DNA from: Styela clava
Taxonomy: Eukaryota; Chordata; Ascidiacea; Stolidobranchia; Styelidae
NCBI RefSeq assembly: GCF_964204865.1
Contig: NC_135262.1
Span: forward strand, 15,066,001 to 15,130,000
Length of the DNA stretch: 64,000 bases
Reading direction: 5' to 3'
Below are positions 22,365 to 33,111 of this stretch, piece by piece. The notes beneath the pieces are model-generated. The model worked only from the letters and a program-made list of their open reading frames with translations. It ran no database searches and had not been told where the DNA came from. The stretch's first letter is position 1. Every line of letters starts with the position of its first letter. The position numbers and the translations under genes are program-made.

Positions 22365-23675
22365 TTATTCAGGTTCCTCCATTATAATTTCTTTGCTTTC
22401 CCTGGACATGAGTTGTTGTCTTATTTCTGGTGTGATCTTAGGATGGATTTGATACCTCAGCAACTCTCTCAAGCTATCTGCTTGTTCATCAGAGACATCA
22501 TTTCTATAGGTCTCGACAAAGGATAAAAGACATTGATGCCATAACACTGGCAACTCCCTTTTGTCGTTACGAAACTGAGAGAAGTGGAACACAAGAGCAT
22601 CAATGACTCGAAATGGTAGTGCATACTTTTTAGTAATCAAAGCTCGGAGAAAAATGCTGTTACCACCACTATAATGCATTTCTGCTATTTTGATCATTGC
22701 TGCACTAGCATGAAGAACAGGTATCGTGCATTTTGTGATGACGCTCGAGATTATTGTAGCTTCTCTCAAAGTACATGTACCTTCTTCACATAGTGGCAAA
22801 ATGATTCCTTTAAAAAAGGCTGCCGGTTTGTAAAGCGCCTTTTTTAATGCCATAAAAAGGTGAAAGTTCAATCTTTTGTAGTAATGAATATCATCCCTTA
22901 TACGTGGCAGTAAAACCAAATTAAAAAATCTTTGAGCCATGTGAACGTTAAGATTTGAAGCAAATATTCTTGTTGCTTGATACAACGCAGCTGCACTCCA
23001 AGTATCCGGCTCCGTGATATACAAAATCTCTTCCCAATTTTTAAGATGTGGTAAAACTTTGAATGCTTTCGGCAGCTTCCCACTTCTGTATCTAATTAAA
23101 ATGCTTTTGACATCTTTGTAAACTTCAATGATTCTAGGATCAATATCCGGCATGGGATTTTCAACATCAGGCATTAGTGTAGAGACATCGGTTTTCTTTT
23201 CTGTAATTTTCTCCATGATTATATCAGCTAAAGTTCTTCTTGTTGGTGGATCAGGATTCATAAAAGCCTGTAATGCTTTTTCATCTTCTTGATTTATAAC
23301 TATGTCTTGATCTTGATATTCCCCTGAAGCGGCAAGAGCAGCACTTTCTGCTAAACTTGGCCACTCATCTTCATCCTCATTTTCTGAATCGGAATTACTT
23401 TTCTTTCCTAGTTTTATTACAGTTTTAAATTTTGAAGCTCCGATCCCAACTTCTCCTTCCAGTTCTTTTTGTTGTTTTACTGCTGCATCAAGAATTTTTT
23501 TTGTTAATCGATTATCGACAAAATCATCTTCTTCTTGTCTGAATCGAACCTTCGGTTGCCGATTTGATGCCGCCTTAGTAACATTGTCTGCTGTGATATC
23601 CTCAACCAGACCAACTGATTGCTTCACAGCCAGAGGCTCTGCACGCTTCGCTTTGACTTTTTTACTTTTTCCCAT
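22365..23675 (-). CDS. BYSL: Bystin, 40S ribosome biogenesis factor (436 aa)
   Basis: Bystin/Enp1 is a nucleolar and cytoplasmic factor needed for pre-40S assembly and 18S rRNA maturation. The start is the ATG at 23675 (MGKSKKVKAK, the lysine-rich start usual for the family); the frame stays open further upstream but crosses a splice acceptor-like tract ending in TTTTAG at 23707, so the longer N-terminus is rejected. After an acidic low-complexity region (residues about 95-150), the bystin domain runs from about 160 to the end, with PDIDPRIIEVYKDVKSIL, YRSGKLPKAFK, EDTWS-like, AAALYQATRIFASNL and FRVIDALVFHF blocks. Length matches the human protein of about 437 residues. It is unspliced within the coding region. 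Leader from the putative acceptor is 31 nt. Confidence 0.96.
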   Translation of the reverse strand: MGKSKKVKAKRAEPLAVKQSVGLVEDITADNVTKAASNRQPKVRFRQEEDDFVDNRLTKKILDAAVKQQKELEGEVGIGASKFKTVIKLGKKSNSDSENEDEDEWPSLAESAALAASGEYQDQDIVINQEDEKALQAFMNPDPPTRRTLADIIMEKITEKKTDVSTLMPDVENPMPDIDPRIIEVYKDVKSILIRYRSGKLPKAFKVLPHLKNWEEILYITEPDTWSAAALYQATRIFASNLNVHMAQRFFNLVLLPRIRDDIHYYKRLNFHLFMALKKALYKPAAFFKGIILPLCEEGTCTLREATIISSVITKCTIPVLHASAAMIKIAEMHYSGGNSIFLRALITKKYALPFRVIDALVFHFSQFRNDKRELPVLWHQCLLSFVETYRNDVSDEQADSLRELLRYQIHPKITPEIRQQLMSRESKEIIMEEPE

Positions 23676-23897
23676 TTTTATCTTGATTATGGTAATATTT
23701 GAAAATCTAAAATTAAAATAAAAAAGGTGGAAGCATGAAATCACACAGAAAAATATAAATTATAATGTTAAATATATATTTACAGCACCTGAAGTTAAAA
23801 AACAGTAACTGTATAAAACTTGCCACATGGCTTAAAGAACATATGTTGCAAAAGCATTAGAACAATAAATTACCACATGCAAATACTCAATTATGAA

Positions 23898-26160
23898 CCC
23901 AGGTTCAGTGGCGCAACCAGGCCGTTTTCAACGGGGGGGTCCGACCGGAATTTACACAGTGCAACCACGACGTAAGTCGCAACGCCACTAGGTGTCGCCC
24001 CGCTGACCACGATAAATTGCTCATGGTTAAAAGGGAAACGCCATCGATTAAATCCCAGCCTTTCGCTTACCTTGCACTCGTTCTTAACGGCGCTTCGCTA
24101 TGTCTTGCACCTCGTGGGTAGCAAAACGCCGTTCATTACATTCCAGCGAATTGCTAACGAAAAGCTGTTAATTATTTTCAACGTTTTCCTCGCTTTGCGC
24201 CTCGTGGATAGTGAAACACGGCTTGAATAAATTCCAGTGTTTCCCTCGTGCCGCGCCTTGCTCGTTGGGTGAATTCGTCAAGACTAAAAACAAAATGCAC
24301 TTCTTGCGAATGGACCTTTTCCCGACCCTAACCCCGGAAAAATTCTAAACTAAACTGAAGCTCACCGGAAGACATAATGACAATTAAAATAATTGATTTA
24401 CAACTAATTTTTGGAAACACAACTAAAAACTGACTAATTTAATGCAGGGATGTCCAAATCGAATTTAAATTCAAATATCGCAAACTTCAAATACTGTTTT
24501 TTCGTGTTTATAATAATCCCAAATATGGCGCACATATCCTAGGCGTCGTCGTCCATGTGTGGTTCGGCAATATATTACAGCTGACATGAAAGACTTTCGA
24601 TAAACGCCGACTTGAAGAACTTATAAGACTTCGAGGACGTTTTTGATTGAAAATATTTTCTTATCGGGTATTTTAACTTAGTCGAGATGGTTTAGGCGTC
24701 CTCGGCAAATTGTGTCTTAATTAGTTGTTTTCATCCTCAGTTTCGATAGTGACCGAACATAACAGAAAATTTTTTCATTTCTTCTAATTTAGCGCGTATA
24801 AAATAGCCCTTAAATAGTATTTAATATCTATCGCGGATTTCGTTGGCATCCGGCATTGATAACAACATCAGTTCAGTTAAAGTTAGCGGTATTCATTTAC
24901 AAACAAAAATACATAACAGCCGACATGAAATATTCAAATCAGCGCAGAATTCAATAATAAAACACGTTTTATGGTCTTAATATGCACATAGAAAGAAGAA
25001 AGGACAGAGAAATAACGACTAAGAACGGTATAGTATGTTTGTGTACTTTTGTTTACCATCGTCATCATAATCAAATTAGTTAATCCCGATTCCCAAATTT
25101 CCGTCCGCCAATAATGGAGAATGAAGATGGAAAAACGTGTTTTACTTTTTGAGTCAGCGTTGATTTAAATTTTTCATGTTATGTGTTATAATTTTTTGAT
25201 TATAAACCAATACCTCCAACTTAAAATGAACGATATTGTTATCAACGACGTCAGGACTCGGGATAACGATAAAATCTCCGATAGAAACCAAATAATATTT
25301 AGAAGCTATTTTATAGATTGCAAGAAATTAAAAAATTTCCCGTTAAGTTCGATAACTATCGAAACTGAGGATGAAAACAATTAATTAGGACAGGATTTGC
25401 TTTTAAGTTTATTGCCGAGACGCACAACATATCTTGACTAAATTGAAATATACGATAACAAATGTAAAAAATTTTCAACCCAAAACGTCCTCGACGTCTT
25501 ATAAGCACTTCAAGTCAGAGTTTATTGAAAACCTTTCACGACGACCGTTAGTTATTGCCGTGCCACACATGGCTGCTTTCGATTGCGATAAAAATGAAAT
25601 AATTGTGGAATGTTTTTAAATCAGAACGTGGACGGGGGCGGTAGGATGTTTACGGCGTTTTCGGCCTTTCATATGTAGAAAATCTTAGGTTATTCGAAGC
25701 AATATTTTTCCGAAAATAATTTTCGTATCCAGATTTTCAGAGTTTCTACTGCATTATTATAACATGAAGACGGGCGGCGTTACATTGCGTCAAGATGATG
25801 AAGCACGAGAGTATTCGTCACAAGAGAGAGAGAGATAGCATTATGCTATTGTCGCTTTCAATTCGCATCGACAGCGCGCGATTTCTACTTTTTTGAGATA
25901 ACATATCTCATTTTCGAATACAAACATATACGCGGCGTTAGCGATTATTACGTAACTATCAGCAAAAAAGTATGATTGAAGTCGGGCGGTGTTAAATTAC
26001 GTCGAGGTGATAAAGCACTGGAAAAAAGTAGTTTTCACCCGATTGTTATGACTGTGGAACGACGTTGTTTTAACGTAGAACAATAATAAAAAAAACGAAA
26101 TTCAAACGGGGGGGACACGACCCCCGTAACCCCCCCGCTGGTTGCGCCACTGCCCAGGTT
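23898..26160. mobile_element. 2.25-kb non-autonomous hAT-like element with perfect TSD
   Basis: Element proper is 23906-26152, bounded by perfect inverted termini CAGTGGCGCAACCAG / CTGGTTGCGCCACTG and exact 8-bp TSDs cccaggtt (23898-23905 and 26153-26160). G/C runs follow each terminus. The left part holds an imperfect tandem repeat with cctcgtgggtag-type units (about 24030-24270). Internal segments about 24540-24770 and 25345-25600 are inverted copies of each other, so the middle can fold back. No transposase frame was found; short open frames near 25181-25619 are unrecognised. It lies about 230 bp upstream of the BYSL start. Confidence 0.85.
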
Positions 26161-27216
26161 AGTAGTATAAATTCTCAGACATGAATTTTTAGTAAATTTT
26201 GAAGCAATTCAACTTAGGAAAACATATTCCAATCCAGCCACTATTTTCCACACTTTCATTGAAAAAAAAAAACTATGTATAATCTGAGACTAACATAATA
26301 ACTATTTTCCATAAATGTGGTACCACTACATTTAACAAACATGTGTGTGTAATAGCTGGAGACATTGATATAACCAATTATTAACTACATCAATAATTTT
26401 GTAATACATATGAGATAAAAGAGTTAGTAATGTGTTGTTTAAAATTATAGGTAAAATAGAGAATTAACTAAACAGAATAGTATACAAAATATTACAAATA
26501 CAAAATTTTGAAATATAGTGAAAAATATATATTTTTCTCTAAAAATTAAAAAAATAAAGGCAAAATCATAAAACTATATTACTCCTCTTAATAATAAATA
26601 CCGGCACCTAATATTAATGGAGAGTGTTTTGTACAGATATCTGACTCAAAATTCCATTAAAATTATGCAGAAGGAGTGAATATTTGAAGCTTTAGTAATA
26701 ATGAGGATATCTAAGAATCTGACATCACAATTCACAACACAAATAATTAATTTCGATGAATTGATTTAGTTAACAGGTGTATTAGATATAATGGATGCAA
26801 TATTTAAAAAAAACTTTCAATTTGACTATTGAATAAAGAAATTTGTTCAAACAAGGGCCACATGCACTCACTCACTTATATATTAAAGGGATTTCTCGAA
26901 CTTTTACACCGAATTTAATCTGTTATAAGATTGCATTTGAAAAATTCTAAATTGTATGTACTTATTTCATCCTCGGTTTGTTGTTAGATATATCATTATG
27001 TGCTTTACTTTTCTTTCTCGTAACTTTTATGCAACTGCTTTTAAGGTTGAAGGTAAATAACCTTTATGACCAATAGAAATTGAGAAATATTCCCCCACTC
27101 AAGATTTTAAACGCCTGTGGGCCATATTTTTCATAATTTCAAATCGTTTGATAGATATTACATATAATAAATATATGGTACAAAAAAAAAGCACAAATAT
27201 TCAAAAAATCAAATGA
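26161..27216. other. AT-rich spacer downstream of DNAJC27
   Basis: No gene or element boundary recognised. It probably includes the DNAJC27 3' UTR. Confidence 0.5.
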
Positions 27217-28041
27217 TCATCTATTTTTTAACAATGCAGTTCTTGCATTGACAAGAAGTTTGAATGCATCTTCACTTCCAGGAGCTACATTTTTATCAGG
27301 ATGAAGCAAAACAGCAAGCTTACGATAAGCTTTATTAATATCATCTCTTGTCGCAGAATGATGTACTCCAAGTTTTTCATAATTATCACGTCCATTTTTT
27401 ATCCTCAATATAGCATCGGCTTGTTCTTTCGTAAAACCAAGATTGGTGTTTACAGGACCACGCTTTCCTCCATTTTCAGATAGTTCTACTAATGCATTAA
27501 ACATGGCCTGGAACATTTCATTTACACCTTCCCCCGTACCGGCTGATGTTTCAAAATAATGAAAACCTTTTCCATCTGCCCATAATCTTCCTTCTGTTGT
27601 ATCAACCACTCTGTTACCTTTATCAGTTTTGTTAGCGCAAACAAAAAATATCACATTGTCCATTTTTTGAGGTTTTCCAATTTCTTGCCGCATTTCTTGT
27701 AACCATGATTCAAGGCATTCGAAACTGACACGGTTTGTTACATCATAAACAAGAATTGCAGCTTGTGTGTCTTTGTAAAACTCATTTCGTACTTCGTAAA
27801 AGTAGGGATGTCCTGCCATATCGAAAATATTTACTTTCAGTTCTTTATCATTTACTTGTACTTTTGTGACACCATAATCAATCCCAATAGTCGCCAGATA
27901 TTTATTTACAAATCTCTTTTCACAGTATCGCTTGATTAAACAGCTTTTACCAACTTCGGCATTGCCCATGCTAATTACTTTTACTCTTATACTTCGAGGA
28001 TGACCTTTTTTACGGGTCAGTGGATTGGTGTTGGAAGACAT
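27217..28041 (-). CDS. DNAJC27: DNAJC27 (RBJ), Rab-like small GTPase fused to a J domain (274 aa)
   Basis: Rab-related GTPase carrying a C-terminal DnaJ domain; in vertebrates linked to nuclear MEK/ERK signalling and conserved mainly in ciliated lineages. The GTPase domain spans about 18-190: P-loop GNAEVGKS, DMAGH in the G3 position (where Ras proteins have D-x-x-G-Q, matching the family's DMAGH), ANKTD in G4 and ETSAG in G5. The J domain follows at about 218-274 with YEKLGV and the HPD tripeptide needed to stimulate Hsp70. Length equals the human protein (273). Start is ATG 28041. A TTATTGTTTAG acceptor-like motif ends 24 nt upstream. Unspliced, although the human gene has several introns. 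It lies 304 nt downstream of TIMM29 on the same strand. Confidence 0.97.
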   Translation of the reverse strand: MSSNTNPLTRKKGHPRSIRVKVISMGNAEVGKSCLIKRYCEKRFVNKYLATIGIDYGVTKVQVNDKELKVNIFDMAGHPYFYEVRNEFYKDTQAAILVYDVTNRVSFECLESWLQEMRQEIGKPQKMDNVIFFVCANKTDKGNRVVDTTEGRLWADGKGFHYFETSAGTGEGVNEMFQAMFNALVELSENGGKRGPVNTNLGFTKEQADAILRIKNGRDNYEKLGVHHSATRDDINKAYRKLAVLLHPDKNVAPGSEDAFKLLVNARTALLKNR

Positions 28042-28345
28042 AACTAGAATGTTGTTAACGTAAACCTAAACAATAAATGACATTGAATTAAATGTAGACT
28101 AACAAACTGGATACCAGATAAAAAATGCTTGGAAAAAACAAAAGCTAAGCAATTAATTACAAATTTTTACTCCGCGTAGTTCAAAACATTATGAAAACCA
28201 TAACAAACAAATAAAAAGAAACAAATTTATGACCTCAGAACTGATGAATTTATTGATGTTTAACCACATAAAAGTTTAAATACCTTGTAGTGAATTAAAC
28301 AATTTTAATAGGTGATTGAAAAAAGACAAAATACCAGTATGTATT

Positions 28346-28996
28346 CTATTCAACAACTTCAATTGCTTTTCTAACTTTTCTTTGCTCAGATAAAGGAATA
28401 GCAGGATTTCCAAAATATGAAATTTCCAATATTCTGTTGAAAAAGTCTTTTATTTGTGCCCATGTGGAATCAAGGTCTTTTGGAAACTCTTCAAAATTTA
28501 TATCATAGTCTGTTGTATGGTATCTCAGCACCCACCATCGTCGATATAAACCAATATCCACTATTCGATTATGAAATTCCCTCCATTTTGGACGTAAAAA
28601 TTTACATTGCGATTCATAATGCTTATTAGTTACGTCATAATCAGTATAATAAATTAGAGAGAAAATCACTAAATTTTGATGGCGAATTCGTCCCTTTGCA
28701 AAATATCCAGAAACTTTTTGAATGTGTTCATCTGATTCTTTGTTTCGAGTTTTATCATTCAATAATACAATTTCATTAGACTTGTCTACAAGCTTTGCAT
28801 AAAACTCGGTTTCGGTCGGCATTGTCCGATTGAGTCGGATTCCAAATAGCAATAATCCTGTATACATTGTTGTTTTACCTGGGTTTTCCTTCATATATTG
28901 CAAAGACTCTAGAGCTGAAGTTCTATAATCGACAATAGCAGTCTTGAGTGATGTTTTCAACCTTTCACCAATACCACGAACCTTCAATGCTGCCAT
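28346..28996 (-). CDS. TIMM29: TIMM29-like mitochondrial inner-membrane translocase subunit (216 aa)
   Basis: TIMM29 is a metazoan subunit of the TIM22 carrier translocase that contacts the TOM complex. The reading from ATG 28996 (MAALKV; an upstream in-frame GTG is not used) gives a basic N-terminus followed by a YMKENPGKTTMYTGLLLFGIRLN segment, the likely membrane helix with its glycine/lysine lead-in, then a soluble region with CKFLRPKWREFHNRIVDIG and a WWVLRYHTTDYDINFEEF block, the most conserved part of the family. It is somewhat shorter than human (about 260). Unspliced. An AATAAA-type signal lies at 28249-28254 and the next gene's candidate acceptor is only about 180 nt further on, an operon-like spacing. 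I am confident of the family but not of function in this species. Confidence 0.85.
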   Translation of the reverse strand: MAALKVRGIGERLKTSLKTAIVDYRTSALESLQYMKENPGKTTMYTGLLLFGIRLNRTMPTETEFYAKLVDKSNEIVLLNDKTRNKESDEHIQKVSGYFAKGRIRHQNLVIFSLIYYTDYDVTNKHYESQCKFLRPKWREFHNRIVDIGLYRRWWVLRYHTTDYDINFEEFPKDLDSTWAQIKDFFNRILEISYFGNPAIPLSEQRKVRKAIEVVE

Positions 28997-29329
28997 CACA
29001 ATTATCAGATTGTAATAATCGATAAAGTACTGAACTAGGCAAACAATAGATTCATAGGTATTCTACTTCACAGGATTATTTAAAACTTTTTCGATTTCTC
29101 ATAAATATAAAAAATTGATATTAGCATTAGAAAGAGATGACAAAACTCAAAATATTCAAAATGCAGGGGTCTAGCGAAGCAATCGCTGTAACTCCTTAAA
29201 ATAACGTCAAACAAAATGAAGTTTCCATGTTTTTTTTTCAAGTCAGTTAAATGAAATTCTTGACAGATGTGTTTAGTTAAATCAAACCGACTCATGTTCC
29301 AACTAAGCAGGTCATGTCAAACCGTAGGA
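28997..29329. other. Short spacer upstream of TIMM29
   Basis: No feature recognised; likely includes the promoter of the TIMM29-DNAJC27 pair. Confidence 0.4.
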
Positions 29330-29515
29330 TAGGATTCACATATTTATCCCGGGGGAGAGGAAAGTCGATAAGACGGCTTATCCATATGGCGAACCACGGC
29401 CTCTCGTCCGGTTATTATTGAAAGTCGGGTATGGGATTAGTTATATTGTTTGTTTTCGGAAGCATGGACTTGGTGATGGAGGAAGCCGTAACCGACCAGC
29501 GGTTACGTTAGGGTG
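29330..29515 (-). repeat. SINE copy, 3' portion
   Basis: Shares the gataggattcacatattt, gcgaaccacggcctctcg, gtatgggattagtta and gaagcatggacttgg blocks with 10537-10690 and with 31790-31990. It ends at accgaccagcggttacg. Confidence 0.65.
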
Positions 29516-29560
29516 ACCATATGTCCAAATCCTAAAAGGAGGACACATCGTTTGGTAGAA
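29508..29560. mobile_element. Left-type hAT terminus (TTAGGGTGACCATATGTCC)
   Basis: ttagggtgaccatatgtcc at 29508 resembles the end at 7779 (ttagggttaccatacgtccc), both of the pattern used by hAT MITEs. No partner right end was found. Confidence 0.4.
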
Positions 29561-30084
29561 CCATATTCCACCTGTGCCTGAGATATACGCGTTATATATC
29601 TACTAAATTCTCTAGAATTAAAAGTAGAGGCGACAATAGTCGATGTGACGACAATGCAATAATGCATTCTTGTCAACGAGAAACTGTAGCCGCAAGTAAT
29701 GCACTCCGCCTCGCAATCAGCTCGATCTTTTGCAGTTCTTAACTTTTGCAGGTCTGCCAAAAAACCCCGAACCGCTATTGTGCAAGCTCCCTTTTAATCT
29801 CATCAACGGTTGAAATTAGGAGCGCAAATAAAACGTCACAATACTGCAATAGAGAAGCAAATTTTGTGCATGGTTATAGAAAATGAACATTGTGGTGTAA
29901 CCTTTGATACCAATAGCAATAGGTGCGTGGAAATAATCATTGTTGTTTGTGTCAATTATTTCCTAAATTCAACCTGTTTCTAAAACTGAGCTATAATTTA
30001 TTAGTAGATTAGGAATGAGGTGCTGCGCACGCAATAACTTATAACCCCGAGGTTTGTCATAACAACCCAAGGTGATTTCAACCT

Positions 30085-30262
30085 ATTTTGTATTCGGGGT
30101 CTCATATTTCAACGCTTGTCATATGTGATCTGATAATTACAAGTTTCGCACATAACCATCCCTGCATGGGATTCGAACCTGCGAACCCACGCAGAGTAAT
30201 TAGAGGTGCGGTGGCGAGCGTATTCCCAGAGCTTAGCCCATTGGTTGAGCCACACCGCGGCG
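30085..30262 (-). repeat. tRNA-derived SINE head
   Basis: On the minus strand the order is an A-box-like TGGCTCAACCAATGGGC, then the conserved block ggaatacgctcgccaccgca, then a perfect B box GGTTCGAATCC followed by catgcaggga. This is RNA polymerase III internal promoter architecture of a tRNA-derived SINE, not a functional tRNA, because no cloverleaf closes. Further copies: 30560-30700, 31513-31690, 31790-32010 and 32840-33005. Confidence 0.75.
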
Positions 30263-30559
30263 CGCGTACCTCAAGTCTGCAAGTAATTTACAACAATTTG
30301 ACAATCCTAACCTCCACCTCACTGTGTCATCCAAAAATTACGTGAGCGTGGTAGAATGTCTTATCCTACCGACTAGTAAATTTACCCTAAGAGGAACCTG
30401 AAGTTCCTGAAAGCAGTGCTACAGTGCTATCTTGAAAACCAACAGCTGATTCTATGACAGACTGACGCCTTCTTGAATTTCGGCAGTCCGCATGTGTGTG
30501 TGTGTTAGGAGTCACATGGAGCTTTCAGCTCGGGTTCAAGGTCCGTTTCGTAAATTATA

Positions 30560-30700
30560 TTAGAAACCGGCTCGGCGATGTAGCGACTAAGCGTTTGGAA
30601 TACGCTCACCACCGCACCTCTGATTACCCCACGCGGGTTCACATCCGGTGGGGGCTAATTAGGTGTGAGAGGTTTGCTGGACACCTGGCCGAGGTAGGGT
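30560..30700 (+). repeat. tRNA-derived SINE head
   Basis: Plus-strand copy with ggctcggcgatgtagcgact, the shared ggaatacgctcaccaccgca block and B-box-like GGTTCACATCC. Divergent from the other copies. Confidence 0.65.
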
Positions 30701-30894
30701 GGTACGCGCTACATGGGTGGTGGCTCCTCTACGTCCCATCTCATTGGGCCATATGGGCCGTGGCCCATCAAGCTATGGGCCGCGGCCCTATCAGAAAAAA
30801 TTCAATTATCTTACCAAAATTCTCAATTTTCACAAAATTGTCAATATTCGAACCAAAAAAAAACGCGGTATGCCGCCAAATTTTTTTTTTACGA

Positions 30895-31690
30895 TAAGCC
30901 TTTATAGAGGACTTGCACGGGTCACGTGACTTTGTTACTGGACGGCAATAAAACAAAAACGTCCATTTGGCTCCTGTCAGTTGCAAGTCGGATTATACGT
31001 TTCCGTTTTGTTTGGCTGTTGAAAATTGTTATTTCGTATTGTTCCGTTGGCCTTACGTATAGTATAGACAACGAAATGGATCTTCAGGTATATTCCACTG
31101 ATTTCAAAAGATCCGGAACGTCGCGCAATGTGGATATCATCTATTGCATTGGCAGAACTGCTTGGTGTAAAGTCCAGAAGCCTTCTTACATGTGTTTCAC
31201 TGTTTGCGGACAGCACTTCGTTGATGGTGAGTGATAATGTGGTGATAGTGTGCCGTTATCAATTTCTTCAAATATTCACGAGCTCCCTCATTTCAATGGA
31301 AAGCAGATGACAAACTACTGTTATTAGTAGGCCTACTTGCAGTTGCAGACTTGACTTGTGTAAGACAGTAAGGAATTAATAATCAATTGCTATAAGGTAT
31401 TGTTTCCCTAATTAGCAGGTAATCTATTACTAAGTGTGAAAGGTTGAATAGATAACTAAAGTTTAACACCAGTGGTCACGCAAAAAATAACCAGAATTCA
31501 ATTGAATTCGCCATCTAGGAATACGCTCGCCACCACATCTCTGATCACCCTGGGTTTCAATCCCAGAGAGGATTGCAGCTCTACTCCCACCGAGGGTGGT
31601 TCTCATAACCGCTGATCGGTTACGACCATTCCCCACCATGCAAGTCCATGCTTCTGAAAACAAATAACTGGACACCTTCTGACCAATAAT
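30895..31690 (+). repeat. Left arm of inverted duplication containing a THAP fragment and a SINE
   Basis: Mirrors 31790-32605 in reverse complement: it begins at agaggacttgcacgggtcac (counterpart gtgacccgtgcaagtcctct near 32577), passes through the THAP-like fragment, shared aattcaattgaattc, then the SINE block ggaatacgctcgccacc. The spacer between the arms is only about 100 bp. Confidence 0.8.
31036..31230 (+). pseudogene. THAP zinc-finger fragment (plus-strand copy)
   Basis: Frames around 31050-31230 contain pieces typical of a THAP domain: an R-N/A-x-W-I-x-x-I-x-R-x-x-W stretch, then FTVCGQHFVDGE, matching the C-x-x-H-F end of the C2CH finger. A frameshift separates N- and C-terminal parts and no downstream gene follows. 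THAP fingers occur in P-element-like transposases and in host factors; in this repeat context a transposon origin is more likely. Confidence 0.6.
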
Positions 31691-31789
31691 GAAGATTTCT
31701 TTCAATTTAAAACGCAATTATGCCTACCAATGTGGGTAGTTTTCAGGATAGAATTTATCTGTGGTTGGGGGACAGATTGCAAGGTGCAA

Positions 31790-32605
31790 CATCGTACGAT
31801 TACCATTCTATGTCGGGATTAGTTAGCCAGTTATTTGTTTTAGAAGCATATACTTGATGGTGGGGGATGTCGTAATCGACCAGCGGTCGTGGGAACCATC
31901 CTCAGTGGAAGGAGAGCTGCAATCCCTCGCACATAACTATCCCCGCATGGGATTGGAACCTGTGAAACTCCCAGGGAGATCAGAGATGCGGTGGCGAGCG
32001 TATTCTTAGATAGAGAATTCAATTGAATTTTGGTTATTTTTTGCATTAGCACTGGCGTTAAACTTTAGTTATCTATTCAACTTTTCACACTTACTGATAG
32101 ATTACCTGCTAACTAGGAAAACAATACCTTATGGCAATTATTGATTAATACCTTACACGAGTCAAGTCTGCAAGTAGGCCTACGCCTAGGCCTACCAATA
32201 ACAGTAGTTTGTCATCTGCTTTCCATTAAAATGAGAGAGCTTATGAATATTTGAAAATTTGATAACGGCACATGATGACTCACCATCAACGAAGTGCTGT
32301 CCGCAAACAGTGAAACACAAGTGAGATGGCTTCTGGACTTGACACCAAGCAGTCCTGCCAATAGATGATATCCACATTGCGCGGCGTTCCGGATCTTTTG
32401 AAAACAATGGAATATAACTGAAGATCCATTTCGTTGTCTATACTATACGTACAGTCAACGGAACAATACGAAATAACCATTTTTAACAGTCAAACAAAAC
32501 AGAAACGTATAATCCGACTTGCAACTGACAGGAGCCAAATGGACGTTTTTGTTTTATTGCCGTCCAGTAACAAAGTCACGTGACCCGTGCAAGTCCTCTA
32601 TATAA
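31790..32605 (-). repeat. Right arm of THAP/SINE inverted duplication
   Basis: Reverse-complement counterpart of 30895-31690, diverged by point changes and small indels. It starts inside a SINE copy (31790-32010) and ends at gtgacccgtgcaagtcctct. Confidence 0.8.
32285..32470 (-). pseudogene. THAP zinc-finger fragment (minus-strand copy)
   Basis: The minus-strand frame includes SKDPERRAMWISSIGRTAW and FTVCGQHFVDGES, a better-preserved version of the THAP core with the conserved tryptophan and the C-x-x-H-F ending. The CxxC-bearing start lies in another frame, so it is broken. Confidence 0.65.
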
Positions 32606-33111
32606 AAATAAAGCAAAATACCAAGATACAGAAAAGAATACTCCTGTAGTATGTGTACCAGGTTAGGGTTAGGACAAAATTTAGTTCAGATTTTTCACAT
32701 TATAGTTCTATTATTAGTTCGGGGACTGTCTGTGTTAGCCAGGTGAATAGTCCCGTTACACAACTCGATGGGCCGCGGCCCATAGCCTGATGGGCCGAGG
32801 CCCAATTCGATAGGCCGTGATCCCGGCCCATGGGCCGTAGATGAGTCACCACTTCCACTCGGTACGCGTGACCGCTCTCGGTTACGGCTTACTCCACCGT
32901 CAAGTTCCACGCATTTGAAACAAATAGGTGGCTAACTAAGTCCATAACCGACTGTGGCCGTGGTTCGCCACATAATTCTTTTACCCGAGATACATATGTA
33001 AATTCTGTTCTAACCACCTACAGCTCAAAAAAACATTTTGCATCAGATTTGCATAAGATATTTCTAATCTATGTTCAAAATAAATATTGTATCTCTGAAA
33101 TGAGCTTTATT
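32606..33111. repeat. Repeat spacer with palindromic GGCCCATGGGCC-like tract and SINE remnant
   Basis: Around 32765-32840 there are alternating gatgggccgcggcccat motifs, related to cgtggcccatcaagctatgg near 30760 on the other side of the inverted duplication. Positions 32840-33005 are a plus-strand copy of the SINE body (cgactgtggccgtggttcgcc). No gene. Confidence 0.55.

Noticed and set aside
23676-23744. Longer N-terminus for BYSL
   Set aside because: The extension crosses a splice-acceptor-like tract and is not family-like; MGKSKK is the usual bystin start.
28997-28999. GTG start for TIMM29
   Set aside because: An ATG follows immediately; eukaryotic initiation at GTG is unlikely.
30088-30345. 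tRNA gene on the minus strand
   Set aside because: Has a B box but no foldable cloverleaf and is repeated with a common tail; it is a SINE.
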